NCBI RefSeq assembly: GCF_041504345.1
Contig: NZ_CP167895.1
Span: 1,426,001-1,490,000, forward strand
Direction of reading: 5' to 3'
From: Vibrio sp. BS-M-Sm-2
Lineage (GTDB): Bacteria; Pseudomonadota; Gammaproteobacteria; Enterobacterales; Vibrionaceae
Length of the DNA stretch: 64,000 nt
How positions within the stretch are numbered: the stretch's first letter is position 1; every line of letters starts with the position of its first letter. The notes under the pieces were generated by a model, which had not been told where the DNA came from, did not search any database, and was given only the letters and a program-made list of their open reading frames with translations. Positions 1-9,191 of the stretch are shown here, piece by piece. Both the position numbers and the translations under genes were made by a program.

Positions 1-2
1 TG

Positions 3-1205
3 ATTCTGCAAGGCCGAGCGATCAGTAATATGGAAGCAACGGGCTATCATGATTACAAGAAAGTGGCGATGGATACCGTTATTGACTCATTTGACCGACT
101 TTCTGAAGAATACGAAAGCGTGATGATTGAAGGCGCGGGTAGCCCAGCTGAAATTAACCTCCGCGAAAATGATATTGCGAACATGGGATTTGCTGAAAAG
201 GCGGATATCCCGGTGATCATTGTTGCTGACATTGACCGTGGTGGCGTTTTTGCGCACCTCTACGGCACATTAGAGTTATTATCTGAATCTGAACAAGCTC
301 GCGTAAAAGGCTTTGTGATTAATCGCTTTAGAGGCGATATCGCGCTGCTTCAATCTGGCCTTGATTGGCTAGAAGAGAAAACCGGCAAGCCAGTGATTGG
401 TGTACTGCCATACCTGCATGGTTTTAACCTTGAAGCGGAAGATGCCATTACTTCAGCCCAAGAGTCTGACGGAGAAGCTAGACTTAAAGTCGTGGTGCCT
501 GTGCTAACCCGAATTAGCAATCACACAGACTTTGATGCACTGAGGCTCAATCCTTCCATTGATTTACGTTACGTAGGCAAAGGCGAGCGTGTAAACAACG
601 CGGATTTGATTATCTTGCCGGGTACAAAATCAGTAAGAGCCGATTTGGATTACTTAAAAGAGCAAGGCTGGGACAAAGATATTCAGCGCCACCTACGTTT
701 AGGCGGCAAGGTGATGGGTATTTGTGGCGGTTACCAGATGCTAGGAAAGATCATCCACGATCCGGATGGAGTTGAGGGTGAACCCGGCAGCAGTGAAGGG
801 TTAGGGTATCTCGATACTGAAACGACTTTAACGCAACAGAAAACCTTAACTAACGTGCGCGGTACCATGACGCTGGATGGAAAATCAGCACAAGTAAAAG
901 GTTATGAAATTCACGTAGGTAGGACTGATGTCAATGAAACAGCCTTACCGGTTCAGTTAGAATCTGGCAGCCTAGACGGCGCTATAAATCAAGACAACTC
1001 GATTTTTGGTACTTACCTGCATGGCGTATTCGACAACAGTGATGCGTTGTCGCTTATTTGCGAATGGGCAGGAGCCAACGATGTGACAGCGATTGACCAC
1101 GAACAGCTTAAAGAGCTGGGTATTAATCGAATCGCGGATGCCATCGAAGAGTACTTAAATCTTGACCTGCTTTGGCCAGAATTAACAGCTTTGGCCGCCA
1201 TTTAG
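3..1205 (+). CDS. cobQ: Cobyric acid synthase CobQ, 5'-truncated by the window edge
   Basis: The reading frame is open from base 3 and ends at TAA, giving about 400 residues of a protein normally near 480-500, so roughly the first 85 residues lie upstream of the window. CobQ amidates the side chains of adenosylcobyrinic acid a,c-diamide using glutamine and ATP in cobalamin synthesis or salvage. Visible are the dethiobiotin-synthetase-like N-terminal part (VMIEGAGSPAEINL, then DIDRGGVFAHLYGT) and a class I glutamine amidotransferase domain with the nucleophile motif GICGGYQMLG and the C-terminal histidine region GTYLHGVFDN. The next gene, modA, starts about 43 bases downstream. Confidence 0.95.
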   Translation: MLQGRAISNMEATGYHDYKKVAMDTVIDSFDRLSEEYESVMIEGAGSPAEINLRENDIANMGFAEKADIPVIIVADIDRGGVFAHLYGTLELLSESEQARVKGFVINRFRGDIALLQSGLDWLEEKTGKPVIGVLPYLHGFNLEAEDAITSAQESDGEARLKVVVPVLTRISNHTDFDALRLNPSIDLRYVGKGERVNNADLIILPGTKSVRADLDYLKEQGWDKDIQRHLRLGGKVMGICGGYQMLGKIIHDPDGVEGEPGSSEGLGYLDTETTLTQQKTLTNVRGTMTLDGKSAQVKGYEIHVGRTDVNETALPVQLESGSLDGAINQDNSIFGTYLHGVFDNSDALSLICEWAGANDVTAIDHEQLKELGINRIADAIEEYLNLDLLWPELTALAAI

Positions 1206-1248
1206 AAGTTAGCTAAAGAACCTAAACGAACATAGATAAGTGATAACA

Positions 1249-2007
1249 ATGAAAAAGCGACTCTTCCTTTTAACCATGGCCTTAACTTCGGTATTGAGTT
1301 CTAGTCATCTTTTGGCTGCCGAAAAGCTACGAGTTTATGCTGCATCTTCAATGACCAATGCAGTCAACTTGTTGGTTGAAGAGTTTGAGAAAGACCATTC
1401 TGTCGATGTGATTCCTGTGTATGCGAGCACATCTTCTTTGGTACGACAAATCGAAAGAGGAGCACCAGCCGACATCTTTATCTCGGCAAATGAGAAATGG
1501 ATGACGTACCTAGTCGATAGTAAATTGGTTTCTAGTGACAATGTCACAAATCTATGTGAAAACGAACTTGTGTTGATAGCCCCAAAAGAGACGTCGATAT
1601 CACTGAGCCTGTCAAAAGGTGAACAATGGGCTAAACTGCTTACTAATGAAAGGCTTGCTGTGGGCAATACCACTTCTGTTCCTGCGGGTATCTACGCTAA
1701 AGAGGCGTTAGAAACGTTAGGTGTATGGGACGATGTGAAGACTAGATTAGCACCAAGTAACAATGTTCGTATGGCCTTAGCTTTAGTAGAGCGCAGTGAG
1801 GCTAAGCTTGGTATTGTTTACAAAACAGATGCGCTGCTGTCTAAAGAAGTGAACCTAGTAAAGACGTTCCCATCAAATTTACATACGCCAATACGTTACC
1901 CTGTAGCGAGATTGAGCGATACAGTCGTTGCAGAAGAGTTCTATACTTTCCTTAATAGCGAAAAAGCGAAGGACACCTTGAACAGTTTTGGATTTGAAGT
2001 GCGTTAA
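1249..2007 (+). CDS. modA: Molybdate ABC transporter periplasmic binding protein ModA
   Basis: A 252-residue secreted binding protein that captures molybdate or tungstate in the periplasm and delivers it to ModBC. An upstream in-frame GTG at 1240 exists, but the ATG at 1249 gives a clean signal peptide (MKKRLFLL, hydrophobic core, cleavage after HLLAA). The mature start KLRVYAASSMTNAVN and the segment ASTSSLVRQIERGAPADIFISA are ModA hallmarks. The stop codon directly abuts the modB start, so modABC is one operon. No ModE operator was recognised upstream; cobQ ends only 43 bases before, so read-through is possible. Confidence 0.95.
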   Translation: MKKRLFLLTMALTSVLSSSHLLAAEKLRVYAASSMTNAVNLLVEEFEKDHSVDVIPVYASTSSLVRQIERGAPADIFISANEKWMTYLVDSKLVSSDNVTNLCENELVLIAPKETSISLSLSKGEQWAKLLTNERLAVGNTTSVPAGIYAKEALETLGVWDDVKTRLAPSNNVRMALALVERSEAKLGIVYKTDALLSKEVNLVKTFPSNLHTPIRYPVARLSDTVVAEEFYTFLNSEKAKDTLNSFGFEVR

Positions 2008-2706
2008 ATGATGTATTTATCGGAATACGAATATCAAGCCTTATTGCTGAGCTTGAAAGTTGCTGGGTTTGCCATCTTATGGCTTATCCCTATCGGCATT
2101 GGCTTAGCCTGGCTGCTTGCTAAGAAGCAATTTGTAGGCAAAAGTATTGTAGAGAGCATTGTCCATTTACCTTTGGTATTGCCACCAGTGGTCATCGGCT
2201 ATTTACTGTTAGTGATGATGGGTAGGCAAGGCATTATTGGCTCGTGGCTCAATGACGTGTTTGGTATTGTATTCAGCTTTAGCTGGAAGGGCGCGGCACT
2301 TGCTTGCGTGGTTGTGGCGTTGCCGTTGATGGTTCGTTCTATCAGGTTGAGCCTAGAAACCGTAGACAGTAAGCTTGAAGAGGCCGCTGCCACATTGGGC
2401 GCTTCACCTGTTCGCGTGTTTTTTACGATCACTTTGCCCTTGATGATCCCTGGGATCATTACCGGCACCATGCTTTCATTCGCAAGAAGCCTAGGTGAGT
2501 TTGGTGCGACGATCAGCTTCGTTTCAAATATTCCCGGCGAAACTCAAACCATTCCATTGGCCATGTATACCTTTATTGAAACCCCTGGTGCAGAAATGGA
2601 AGCAGCGCGTTTGTGTATCATTTCTATTGTGATTGCCCTTAGTTCATTGATGCTATCTGAATGGCTTAACAAAAAGTCTGCACAGCGACTAGGAGGTAAT
2701 GCATGA
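2008..2706 (+). CDS. modB: Molybdate ABC transporter permease ModB
   Basis: A 232-residue inner-membrane permease with about five hydrophobic segments. The cytoplasmic EAA loop that docks the ATPase is clear (EEAAATLGASPVRVFFTI followed by LPLMIPG). It forms the channel of the ModABC importer. The start codon immediately follows the modA stop, and the end overlaps the modC start by four bases (ATGA), indicating translational coupling. An ATG-ATG pair begins the gene, so the start could be one codon later. Confidence 0.95.
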   Translation: MMYLSEYEYQALLLSLKVAGFAILWLIPIGIGLAWLLAKKQFVGKSIVESIVHLPLVLPPVVIGYLLLVMMGRQGIIGSWLNDVFGIVFSFSWKGAALACVVVALPLMVRSIRLSLETVDSKLEEAAATLGASPVRVFFTITLPLMIPGIITGTMLSFARSLGEFGATISFVSNIPGETQTIPLAMYTFIETPGAEMEAARLCIISIVIALSSLMLSEWLNKKSAQRLGGNA

Positions 2707-3809
2707 GTGCTTTGATCCTCCGGTATCAGCAACAGCTTGGTGAAACATTTTTTGATATCGATTTAGAACTGCCTAGCAGTGGCATTACTGCAATTTTTGG
2801 CCGTTCTGGTGCAGGTAAAACCTCACTTATCAATGCGATTAGTGGTCTTAAACAGCCAGATAAAGGTTTGATCAGCGTATCTGGAACCACTCTGTTTGAT
2901 AGTCAAAATGGCATTAACCTGCCGACTCACAAACGCAATGTGGGCTATGTATTTCAAGAGTCACGCTTGTTCCCACACATGAAGGTAGGGGCTAATCTTA
3001 AGTACGGTATGAAAGGTGTTGATAAAGCGCACTTTGAACAAATTGTCTCGCTATTGTCTTTAGGTTCATTGCTTGATCGTTACCCTGCACGTTTGTCTGG
3101 CGGTGAGAAGCAACGAGTGGCGATTGGCCGTGCCTTGTTATCAAAGCCAAGTATTTTGTTGATGGATGAGCCATTGGCATCTCTCGACTTGCCCCGTAAG
3201 CGCGAAGTAATGCCGTTTCTGGAAAACTTATCCGAAAGCGTGCAAATACCGATCATCTATGTGACTCATAGCCTCAATGAAATTTTACGCTTGGCAAATC
3301 ACCTTGTGATTATTGACCAAGGTAAAGTTATTTCATCGGGCGTGACGGAAGAGGTATGGGCATCGAGAGCGATGCAACCTTGGCAATCTTTCTCAGAGCA
3401 AAGCTCACTGTTTGAAGGAACATTAGCAGAACACAATGATGACTATGCGCTGTCTCGTTTAACGCTAGGTAAATCGACGTCACTTTGGGTTCAGAAAGTA
3501 TCAAGCAAGCTTGGTGCTACGGTGAGGTTGCAAGTGAGGGCAAATGACGTCTCCATCACGCTAGAACAGCCAACCGGGACTTCGATACGTAATATCCTTC
3601 CAGTTACGATTAAAAGCGTAGAGACGCATCAACAAGGCACGAATAAGCAGAGTGTGGCTGTAGAATTAGAATTGGAGCCTGGATGCTATCTATGGGCAAC
3701 CATTACATTGTGGGCGCTTGATGAGTTGAACCTAGAAATTGGACAACGTGTTTATGTGCAAATAAAAGGTGTAAGTGTCGCTCAAAGAGATATCGCTGTA
3801 ACACACTAA
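2703..3809 (+). CDS. modC: Molybdate ABC transporter ATP-binding protein ModC
   Basis: A 368-residue ATPase that powers molybdate import. It has Walker A GRSGAGKT at residues 33-40, the Q-loop region FQESRLFPHM, the ABC signature LSGGEKQR, Walker B ILLMDEP and the switch histidine in YVTHSLNE. The C-terminal third (about residue 260 onward) is a MOP/TOBE-type oxyanion-binding domain, which is typical of ModC and gives substrate feedback. It overlaps the modB stop by four bases and ends the operon. No convincing terminator was found just downstream. Confidence 0.95.
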   Translation: MSALILRYQQQLGETFFDIDLELPSSGITAIFGRSGAGKTSLINAISGLKQPDKGLISVSGTTLFDSQNGINLPTHKRNVGYVFQESRLFPHMKVGANLKYGMKGVDKAHFEQIVSLLSLGSLLDRYPARLSGGEKQRVAIGRALLSKPSILLMDEPLASLDLPRKREVMPFLENLSESVQIPIIYVTHSLNEILRLANHLVIIDQGKVISSGVTEEVWASRAMQPWQSFSEQSSLFEGTLAEHNDDYALSRLTLGKSTSLWVQKVSSKLGATVRLQVRANDVSITLEQPTGTSIRNILPVTIKSVETHQQGTNKQSVAVELELEPGCYLWATITLWALDELNLEIGQRVYVQIKGVSVAQRDIAVTH

Positions 3810-4102
3810 GTCCATACGGCAAGTTATCAAATTCTCGTGGCAAGGTATTAAGTTCACGCGGTGTTTTTCGTTCTTATTTTTATTCTATAGTTTGTAAAAC
3901 TCGATCTTGATTCCATGAATGGATACATGCGTCATTTTTATACGGTATCACTGCCAGTTTTGCGCCACACTGTATGAGTGTTAAGGCATATTACTTATTT
4001 GTAGAATGTCAAAAGCGACACTGACAAGAGTTTCAGTGGCAAAAAACACAAAGATATTGTGAGCGAAGCTCTCAAGCAACGAACAGAAAAAGCTGCAGGC
4101 AC
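3810..4102. other. Gene-free stretch downstream of modC
   Basis: About 290 bases between the end of modC and the terminator of the convergent gene. No ORF with a ribosome-binding site, no RNA gene and no obvious repeat was recognised. It is moderately AT-rich. Confidence 0.5.
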
Positions 4103-4134
4103 AAAAAAGCCGCATGTTTTAAATAACATACGGC
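4103..4134 (-). terminator. Rho-independent terminator of the DUF3069-like gene
   Basis: Read on the minus strand, a 10-bp stem (GCCGTATGTT pairing with AACATGCGGC, one G-U pair) with a short AT loop is followed by six T residues. It lies about 55 bases past the stop of the minus-strand gene. The G-U pair forms only on the minus strand, which supports that orientation. Confidence 0.8.
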
Positions 4135-4189
4135 TTAATCATTAAGTTTTCGTTAAACATTCAACCTAAATTTAGGTGCGATGAATAGC

Positions 4190-4627
4190 TTAGCGGATGA
4201 AAACTTCTTTGAAATCACGCTTCAAGATAGCATCGCGACGCGCTTTCTTGATTTGCTTAGCCATGTCTTTTACACAGTTATGTAAAATTTGGTCAAGCAG
4301 TTGAGCTCGGTACTCTTCTTTTTCTTCATCAGACATGCCTTCTGGAAGTTTAAGAGTAGGGAACTCTTCCATCATGTTTACGCCAGCAAAAGCTTGGCTA
4401 ACAGAGATTAGAGCGTGGAACTGCTCAAAATTGTCCAAAACATTTTGTGCGCTTGCTGGAAGGCTGCTCCAAGTTTCACGCACTGCTTCTTCAGACACCT
4501 CATGAATAGAAGTAACCATGTTGTGCATCTCTTTAGGCACTTCATCAAATTCGATAACTTGGCGAAGCTCTGGTGAGATAGTGGTTAAATCGATTTCTTG
4601 TACTTCGTTGTTTGTAGCGTCTGACAT
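4190..4627 (-). CDS. DUF3069-like cytoplasmic protein of unknown function
   Basis: A 145-residue acidic, mostly helical protein without signal peptide or membrane segment. The sequence (MSDATNNEVQEIDLTTISPE at the start, a basic tail KQIKKARRDAILKRDFKEVF) resembles the short DUF3069 family found in Vibrio. That assignment is from memory of the family, not from a search. The gene is monocistronic with its own terminator and is divergent from the receiver-GGDEF gene. No catalytic motif is visible and no function is known. Confidence 0.75.
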   Translation of the reverse strand: MSDATNNEVQEIDLTTISPELRQVIEFDEVPKEMHNMVTSIHEVSEEAVRETWSSLPASAQNVLDNFEQFHALISVSQAFAGVNMMEEFPTLKLPEGMSDEEKEEYRAQLLDQILHNCVKDMAKQIKKARRDAILKRDFKEVFIR

Positions 4628-4758
4628 AGTATTTCTCTTTAAAAAGAAACAATGCTAAAAAGATCTGTAAAAAAGTCAATATAATATAGAGATTAGGGCA
4701 TGATTTAAGCTCAAATTTGAGCTACTTTGAATATTCAACACTAGATAAAGGTGATGTG

Positions 4759-5730
4759 ATGATAGAAAAGGGATCTTCGATGCGCATATTGCTGGTTGAT
4801 GACGTTCAACTAGACAGGATGCAACTTGCTATTCGACTCAAGCAGCTGGGTCATATTGTAGAAGCTGTCGGTAGCGGAAAAGAAGCCCTGAATGTTTATT
4901 CTGATTTTGATCCTGAACTTGTGTTGCTTGATATCAGCATGCCAGACATGGATGGTTTTGAGGTTGCTAATGAGGTTCGCAGGCAATTCCCAGAATGGGT
5001 TCCTATCATCTTTTTGAGTGGTCATGAAGAACCTGAAATGATTGCGAAAGCGATTGATGCAGGTGGGGATGATTACCTGATAAAGCCTGTGAACAAAGTT
5101 GTTTTGAATTCCAAGTTGATCGCGATGCAGCGTATCGCGCATATGAGGCGAGAGTTAAAACAGAGTACTGCCAAGCTCGAAGAGCTGAATATCCTCCTGC
5201 AGCAACAAGCCAATGAAGATGGCCTGACTAAATTGTATAACCGTCGATATATGGACACTAAGCTTGAAGAGAGCATAGCGTGGCATGGAAGACGTAATAT
5301 ATCAATGACAGTCATATTACTAGATGTAGACTTCTTTAAGCCTTACAACGATAATTACGGCCATATTCAAGGGGATAAGTGCTTGCAAGAGCTTGCTAAT
5401 ACCTTGAGGCTGCTTTTTGTTCGAGCGGGAGAGTTTGTCGGTCGCTATGGCGGTGAAGAGTTTGTTCTTATTTTAAGTGATACGGATAGTGATACTGCTA
5501 TGCAACAGGCGATACGTATAAAAGAAGCGTTACATGAAATGAATTACGTCCACGATTATTCAACGGTGTCCGATAGAGTGACAGCGTCACAAGGTGTGTT
5601 GTCATTTGTACCAGAAGGTGGTGAATCTATTGCCTCTATTTACGAAAAGGTCGATCAAGCGCTTTATCAAGCGAAGCAAAGTGGTAGAAATACCTTTGTA
5701 CAACGCAACATTTTGGAGCTTGCTCGTTAG
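4759..5730 (+). CDS. Response regulator with GGDEF output (diguanylate cyclase)
   Basis: A 323-residue protein with a receiver domain at about residues 8-125 (acidic pair D14/D15, phospho-acceptor D58 in LLDISMPDMDG, K109 in LIKPVNK), a coiled linker at 128-152 and a GGDEF domain ending near 310. GGEEF at 231-235 is intact, so it should make cyclic-di-GMP under phosphorylation control. The segment RAGE stands where an RxxD inhibitory site would be, so product inhibition may be weak. A TTG at 4717 is in frame upstream, but the ATG at 4759 has a better-placed AAAGGTGA; the ATG at 4780 is also possible. No partner kinase is adjacent. Confidence 0.9.
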   Translation: MIEKGSSMRILLVDDVQLDRMQLAIRLKQLGHIVEAVGSGKEALNVYSDFDPELVLLDISMPDMDGFEVANEVRRQFPEWVPIIFLSGHEEPEMIAKAIDAGGDDYLIKPVNKVVLNSKLIAMQRIAHMRRELKQSTAKLEELNILLQQQANEDGLTKLYNRRYMDTKLEESIAWHGRRNISMTVILLDVDFFKPYNDNYGHIQGDKCLQELANTLRLLFVRAGEFVGRYGGEEFVLILSDTDSDTAMQQAIRIKEALHEMNYVHDYSTVSDRVTASQGVLSFVPEGGESIASIYEKVDQALYQAKQSGRNTFVQRNILELAR

Positions 5731-5746
5731 TTGGCGAGCTCTTTTA
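5722..5746 (+). terminator. Possible weak terminator after the receiver-GGDEF gene
   Basis: A short GCTCG/CGAGC stem overlaps the stop codon and is followed by TCTTTT. The stem is only five pairs, so this is tentative. Confidence 0.35.
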
Positions 5747-5807
5747 GATATTTCAGTTTATACTTCTATTAGCGTTTGAGCTACGAAGTGCTTTAGTGAT
5801 AAGAGAA

Positions 5808-6818
5808 ATGCCACATTCGAAGTCATTTTCTATGGCGAATACATCTTGGACACTTGCGGTTCCTCTATTTTTTACCGTTTTTTCGGCGACCGTTAATGCC
5901 AACTGGCTAACTGATCGTTTCAGAAAGGATTTAGAACAGAGCTTCGCCACCAGTGTATTGCTCAACGACACCGATGTTTTCACTTTTGGTATCAATAATT
6001 TTGATCCCAATAAAGTATTTAGTTTGGACAATGAAAACATCGGTTCGAATGATTCGGTCAGTCGTAGACAAAGCATCACCTCCCTGAGCTTGCCTTACAC
6101 ATTTGAATTACCAAGTTATATTGAAGACAACCATCAAGAGGTGACGTTGCGCTTGTCTGCGTTGCGAATCGAGAACGATGTTGAATACGCTTCAGCAAAT
6201 AAAAAAGATTTTCAAAAAGAGTCGGTAGTGTCTGGTTACGTGGAATTCGCGAATGTGTCCCAGTTAGATGAATATTGGAGCTTTCATTCCGGTATTGGCA
6301 ATCACATCTCATATTACCGTAATGACTATGATTATCGCGCTTCTCTACTAAAGCCTATTCAAGATCAACTGGATGGTGTTTACCTTAATACTGATGCTTG
6401 GGCATATATCATTGAACCTAAAATAAAGCTGATGTACGAAGATAAGAATGACTGGGGAAAGTATAAATTGAGTACCAGTTGGCATTACTTTAATGGCGTC
6501 GGCTGGGGTGAGGCAAATAATGGCAATGTCGGTCATCCTGAAGGGTGGTATATCGCCAATGAAGCCAAGGTCTTCTATGATCTCGTACGTTGGGATAAGA
6601 ACATCACATCGATGTACTCGAGTATAAGAAGAATTGATATTGGTGGTGACACCGTGGCTTCTATGGGTACCACTTCTTACTATGAGGGCAGTGTAGGTTG
6701 GTTGCTTAATCCAAATCTATTTAATGAATGGGTCGATAACGTGGGAATAGGTTTTACGATTAACTACGGAAGTAGCTTAAAAGGTGGCAGCTTGGTTATC
6801 TTCTTCAACCAAGATTAA
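5808..6818 (+). CDS. Outer-membrane beta-barrel protein (solitary autotransporter-barrel-like)
   Basis: The 336-residue product has a long signal peptide (MPHSKSFSMANTSWTLAVP, cleavage near TVNA-NWL) followed by alternating aromatic and polar strands such as WYIANEAKVFYDLV and ending ...GGSLVIFFNQD, as expected of an outer-membrane barrel. It resembles the Vibrio family called solitary outer membrane autotransporter-like beta-barrel, without a passenger domain. A GTG at 5796 is an alternative, but ATG 5808 is preceded by AAGAGA. It lies between two GGDEF genes; function is unknown. Confidence 0.75.
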   Translation: MPHSKSFSMANTSWTLAVPLFFTVFSATVNANWLTDRFRKDLEQSFATSVLLNDTDVFTFGINNFDPNKVFSLDNENIGSNDSVSRRQSITSLSLPYTFELPSYIEDNHQEVTLRLSALRIENDVEYASANKKDFQKESVVSGYVEFANVSQLDEYWSFHSGIGNHISYYRNDYDYRASLLKPIQDQLDGVYLNTDAWAYIIEPKIKLMYEDKNDWGKYKLSTSWHYFNGVGWGEANNGNVGHPEGWYIANEAKVFYDLVRWDKNITSMYSSIRRIDIGGDTVASMGTTSYYEGSVGWLLNPNLFNEWVDNVGIGFTINYGSSLKGGSLVIFFNQD

Positions 6819-6850
6819 GCTCCCTTTAGTCTAGTTATCAACACTTACGT

Positions 6851-8092
6851 TTAGCTATCAACACATAGCTTGTTTCGACCAGTTTCTTTCGCTTTGTAAA
6901 GCGCTTTGTCGGCAAGCTTTAATACTTCTTCAGGGTGTTTGGTAGTCGTGCTATCAGACAATCCAATGCTTACTGTCACATTTACTACTTCCGATGGTTT
7001 GCCGTTCTTACCACGCTTTTTCATACCCACTTCATGATCATCAGGACGCTCGTGGCTATTACGAATCGTCATGTCGTAGTTCTGAATCTCAGAAATCAAA
7101 GTTTGAAGGTGTTCTTTAACTTGTTCCGAGTATTTGCCTTTAAAAATGATCGTGAACTCTTCACCACCATAGCGATAAGCTTTAGCTCCACCCGTGGTCT
7201 CTCTCAATATACGTGCTACTAGCTTCAATACGTCGTCGCCAATGTCATGGCCGTAAGTATCGTTAAATTTTTTGAAATGATCGATATCGACCATGGCCAT
7301 TGAATACTTACGTCCTAGATGCTTCATATCCACTTCTAAGGCATGTCGACCAGGGATGTTAGTCAATTGGTCATTAAAGGCCATATCGTGGCTGGCAGAC
7401 ATCACATAAACGATGATCAAAGTGCCTGATAACGAGAACATTGTGCTAGAGATATATTGCACGTCAAAGAAGATGAACGTACAAGAAGAAAGCAAGATTG
7501 CGCTATAAACGACAACATCAATAGAGCGGTTATACACCAACACAAGAATGGCTGTAAGGCCAAGTAAGCAAAGGCTATATAACACTAGAACCAAAGGCAG
7601 TTTTGAGAAATCTCTGACAACAAAAAGAAGGCCTTCACTCCATGATTCAAACCCACCAGCATGGAAGTGAGAAACGATCAATTGTGCCCAAACCATGAAA
7701 AGAACCAGAACGATTGCGTAGAGGAGCATGGATTTTGAGTTTACGCCGTTGTCAGGAAATGCATACACCAATAAACAGGTTACAGGAACTAATGCCGCAA
7801 GAAGCGATAGTTCTAACAAAGTCGTTCCGGTATTAAGAGGCGTTTGTAAGCGAACTTGGATGATCAGGTATGCTACTAGCATGGTTGATGACACCATGGC
7901 CATACGCCCTTGTCTGAATGTATGGCATAGTAAAACGGCAACGCTCAATAGGATATATGGAAGGTTGCTAGCAAACCCTAAGTTTGAACCCGTCACAAGA
8001 ATGACGTTGTTCATACCAGCGAGTATAATTGCCAATAAAAATAGGGGGAAGCAAAATCGAAACATGCTCGACGTTACAAAAGAAGATGCCAT
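6851..8092 (-). CDS. Membrane-anchored diguanylate cyclase (GGDEF)
   Basis: A 413-residue protein whose first 225 residues contain about seven hydrophobic helices, followed by a cytoplasmic GGDEF domain. Conserved features are DQLTNIPGRHALE, MVDIDHFKKFNDTYGHDIGDDVL and YRYGGEEFTIIF, so the active site is intact and it should synthesise cyclic-di-GMP. No RxxD inhibitory site is apparent before GGEEF. The multi-helix N-terminus suggests sensing of a membrane or envelope cue. The gene converges on the beta-barrel gene and is divergent from the ComFB gene. Confidence 0.92.
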   Translation of the reverse strand: MASSFVTSSMFRFCFPLFLLAIILAGMNNVILVTGSNLGFASNLPYILLSVAVLLCHTFRQGRMAMVSSTMLVAYLIIQVRLQTPLNTGTTLLELSLLAALVPVTCLLVYAFPDNGVNSKSMLLYAIVLVLFMVWAQLIVSHFHAGGFESWSEGLLFVVRDFSKLPLVLVLYSLCLLGLTAILVLVYNRSIDVVVYSAILLSSCTFIFFDVQYISSTMFSLSGTLIIVYVMSASHDMAFNDQLTNIPGRHALEVDMKHLGRKYSMAMVDIDHFKKFNDTYGHDIGDDVLKLVARILRETTGGAKAYRYGGEEFTIIFKGKYSEQVKEHLQTLISEIQNYDMTIRNSHERPDDHEVGMKKRGKNGKPSEVVNVTVSIGLSDSTTTKHPEEVLKLADKALYKAKETGRNKLCVDS

Positions 8093-8430
8093 TTATTTGG
8101 TGAGCCTAACTATACTGATGATCTTATAATTTAATTTTATACGTAGGATACGGTTAAACAAGCGATTGCCAAGCTTTTTGCCTAAATCAGAGCAAAAACA
8201 TAGTCATAGGTCGCTATTGGTGCAACTCTTTTTATATGTATTTGAGTTGCTATTAACCATAGAACGAACTACATAGTATATATGAGAAATAAATTAGTCG
8301 TTATAGTTAGTTAACATGTAGTTAGTAAATCTGTAGTAATGAGTAGGGTATAGTAAGGTAACAATATGTAGGTCGTTGCCAATCAGGCTAGAACACGATC
8401 TGTCGTGATAGCTACAAATGGAGGTGTAGT
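8093..8430. other. AT-rich regulatory gap upstream of the ComFB-family gene
   Basis: This 338-base region separates divergent genes and must hold both promoters. It is AT-rich with several short GTAGT/TAGTTAG repeats near 8300-8350, and has a small inverted repeat (CACGA, TCTG, TCGTG) at 8394-8407 just before the Shine-Dalgarno. No ORF, riboswitch or known operator was recognised; in particular the conserved core of the class I cyclic-di-GMP riboswitch was not seen. Confidence 0.45.
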
Positions 8431-8799
8431 ATGCAAATTAGTGTTGATGTACATAACTATATGGAAACTCTGGTTGGTCATGTTTTGGCTACCGAGGAAT
8501 ATGTGTCTAATTATACCAACGAACAGCTGGCTGATCTTGCGTGCTTGGCTTTAGGGCAGCTTAAACCTATTTATATTCGTTTCGATATCGATTTTCTTTC
8601 GGCATTACCAGAAGACAAACTAGTGCTCTATAAACGAAATAGTGAGATCGCAGTCAAGAATGCGGAAAGCATGATTATTGACGATAGAAGACGCGAACGT
8701 GACGACAATGTGCCCGTTATATTTAGTCAACACAATTTTGATGAAGATGTAGAATTGCAATGGTATGAAAAGCCATTGTTGAACCGTAAACACTCATGA
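8431..8799 (+). CDS. ComFB-family protein
   Basis: A 122-residue soluble protein. The opening VHNYMETLVGHVL and the later ADLACLALGQLKPIYIRFDIDFL match the general pattern of the ComFB (late competence development) family (conserved N-Y-M-E-x-L-V, then a helix with A-L-x-x-L-x-P-x-Y). The start is well supported by GGAGGT at 8420-8425. ComFB-domain proteins have been reported as cyclic-dinucleotide receptors in cyanobacteria; applying this here is inference, encouraged by two diguanylate cyclases immediately upstream. The family cysteines are reduced to one, so a metal site is unlikely. Confidence 0.75.
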   Translation: MQISVDVHNYMETLVGHVLATEEYVSNYTNEQLADLACLALGQLKPIYIRFDIDFLSALPEDKLVLYKRNSEIAVKNAESMIIDDRRRERDDNVPVIFSQHNFDEDVELQWYEKPLLNRKHS

Positions 8800-8838
8800 T
8801 AGTTTAGGGTTAATACGGTCATTTAAGGAGTATAAAAC

Positions 8839-9120
8839 GTGGGATTTTTTTCTAGATTATTTGGTGGCAAAGAAAAAACCGAACAAAAAGTAGAGATTGA
8901 ACCAATCGAATATAAAGGCTTCAATATCTATCAAGATGCCATTGCAGAATCTGGTCAATACCGTGTTGCTGGGCGAATCGAGAAAGAATTCGATGGTGAA
9001 ATCAAAACCCACCGTTTCATTCGTTCAGATGTTGTTTCAAACAAACAAGATGCCGATGAATTGATGCTTAAAAAATCGCAGATGTTCATCGACCAAATGG
9101 GCGACAATATATTTAGCTAA
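8839..9120 (+). CDS. HlyU-domain (PF10115-type) small protein
   Basis: A 93-residue protein starting at GTG with AAGGAG seven bases upstream. The pattern MGFFSRLFGGK, then YKGFNIYQDAIAESGQYRVAGRI and a C-terminal helix MLKKSQMFIDQMGD matches the family named HlyU in Pfam. That name is misleading: it is distinct from the ArsR-type HlyU regulator, and no helix-turn-helix is evident here. It sits 39 bases after the ComFB gene and could share its transcript. Function is unknown. Confidence 0.75.
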   Translation: MGFFSRLFGGKEKTEQKVEIEPIEYKGFNIYQDAIAESGQYRVAGRIEKEFDGEIKTHRFIRSDVVSNKQDADELMLKKSQMFIDQMGDNIFS

Positions 9121-9157
9121 CCAATTAGGGTTAGAATTGATGTTGGTCATAATTTAG

Positions 9158-9191
9158 AGAGCTTTCAGTGTATATGCTGAAAGCTCTTTTT
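9158..9191 (+). terminator. Rho-independent terminator after the HlyU-domain gene
   Basis: A perfect 11-bp stem (AGAGCTTTCAG with CTGAAAGCTCT), an 8-base loop and a T-run. It closes the ComFB/HlyU-domain unit and isolates pntAB. Confidence 0.9.

Noticed and set aside
8093..8430. Cyclic-di-GMP riboswitch upstream of the ComFB gene
   Set aside because: The context is suggestive, but the conserved class I core was not found.
8839..9120. HlyU hemolysin activator
   Set aside because: The match is to the Pfam family misnamed HlyU; no helix-turn-helix or ArsR-type fold is visible.
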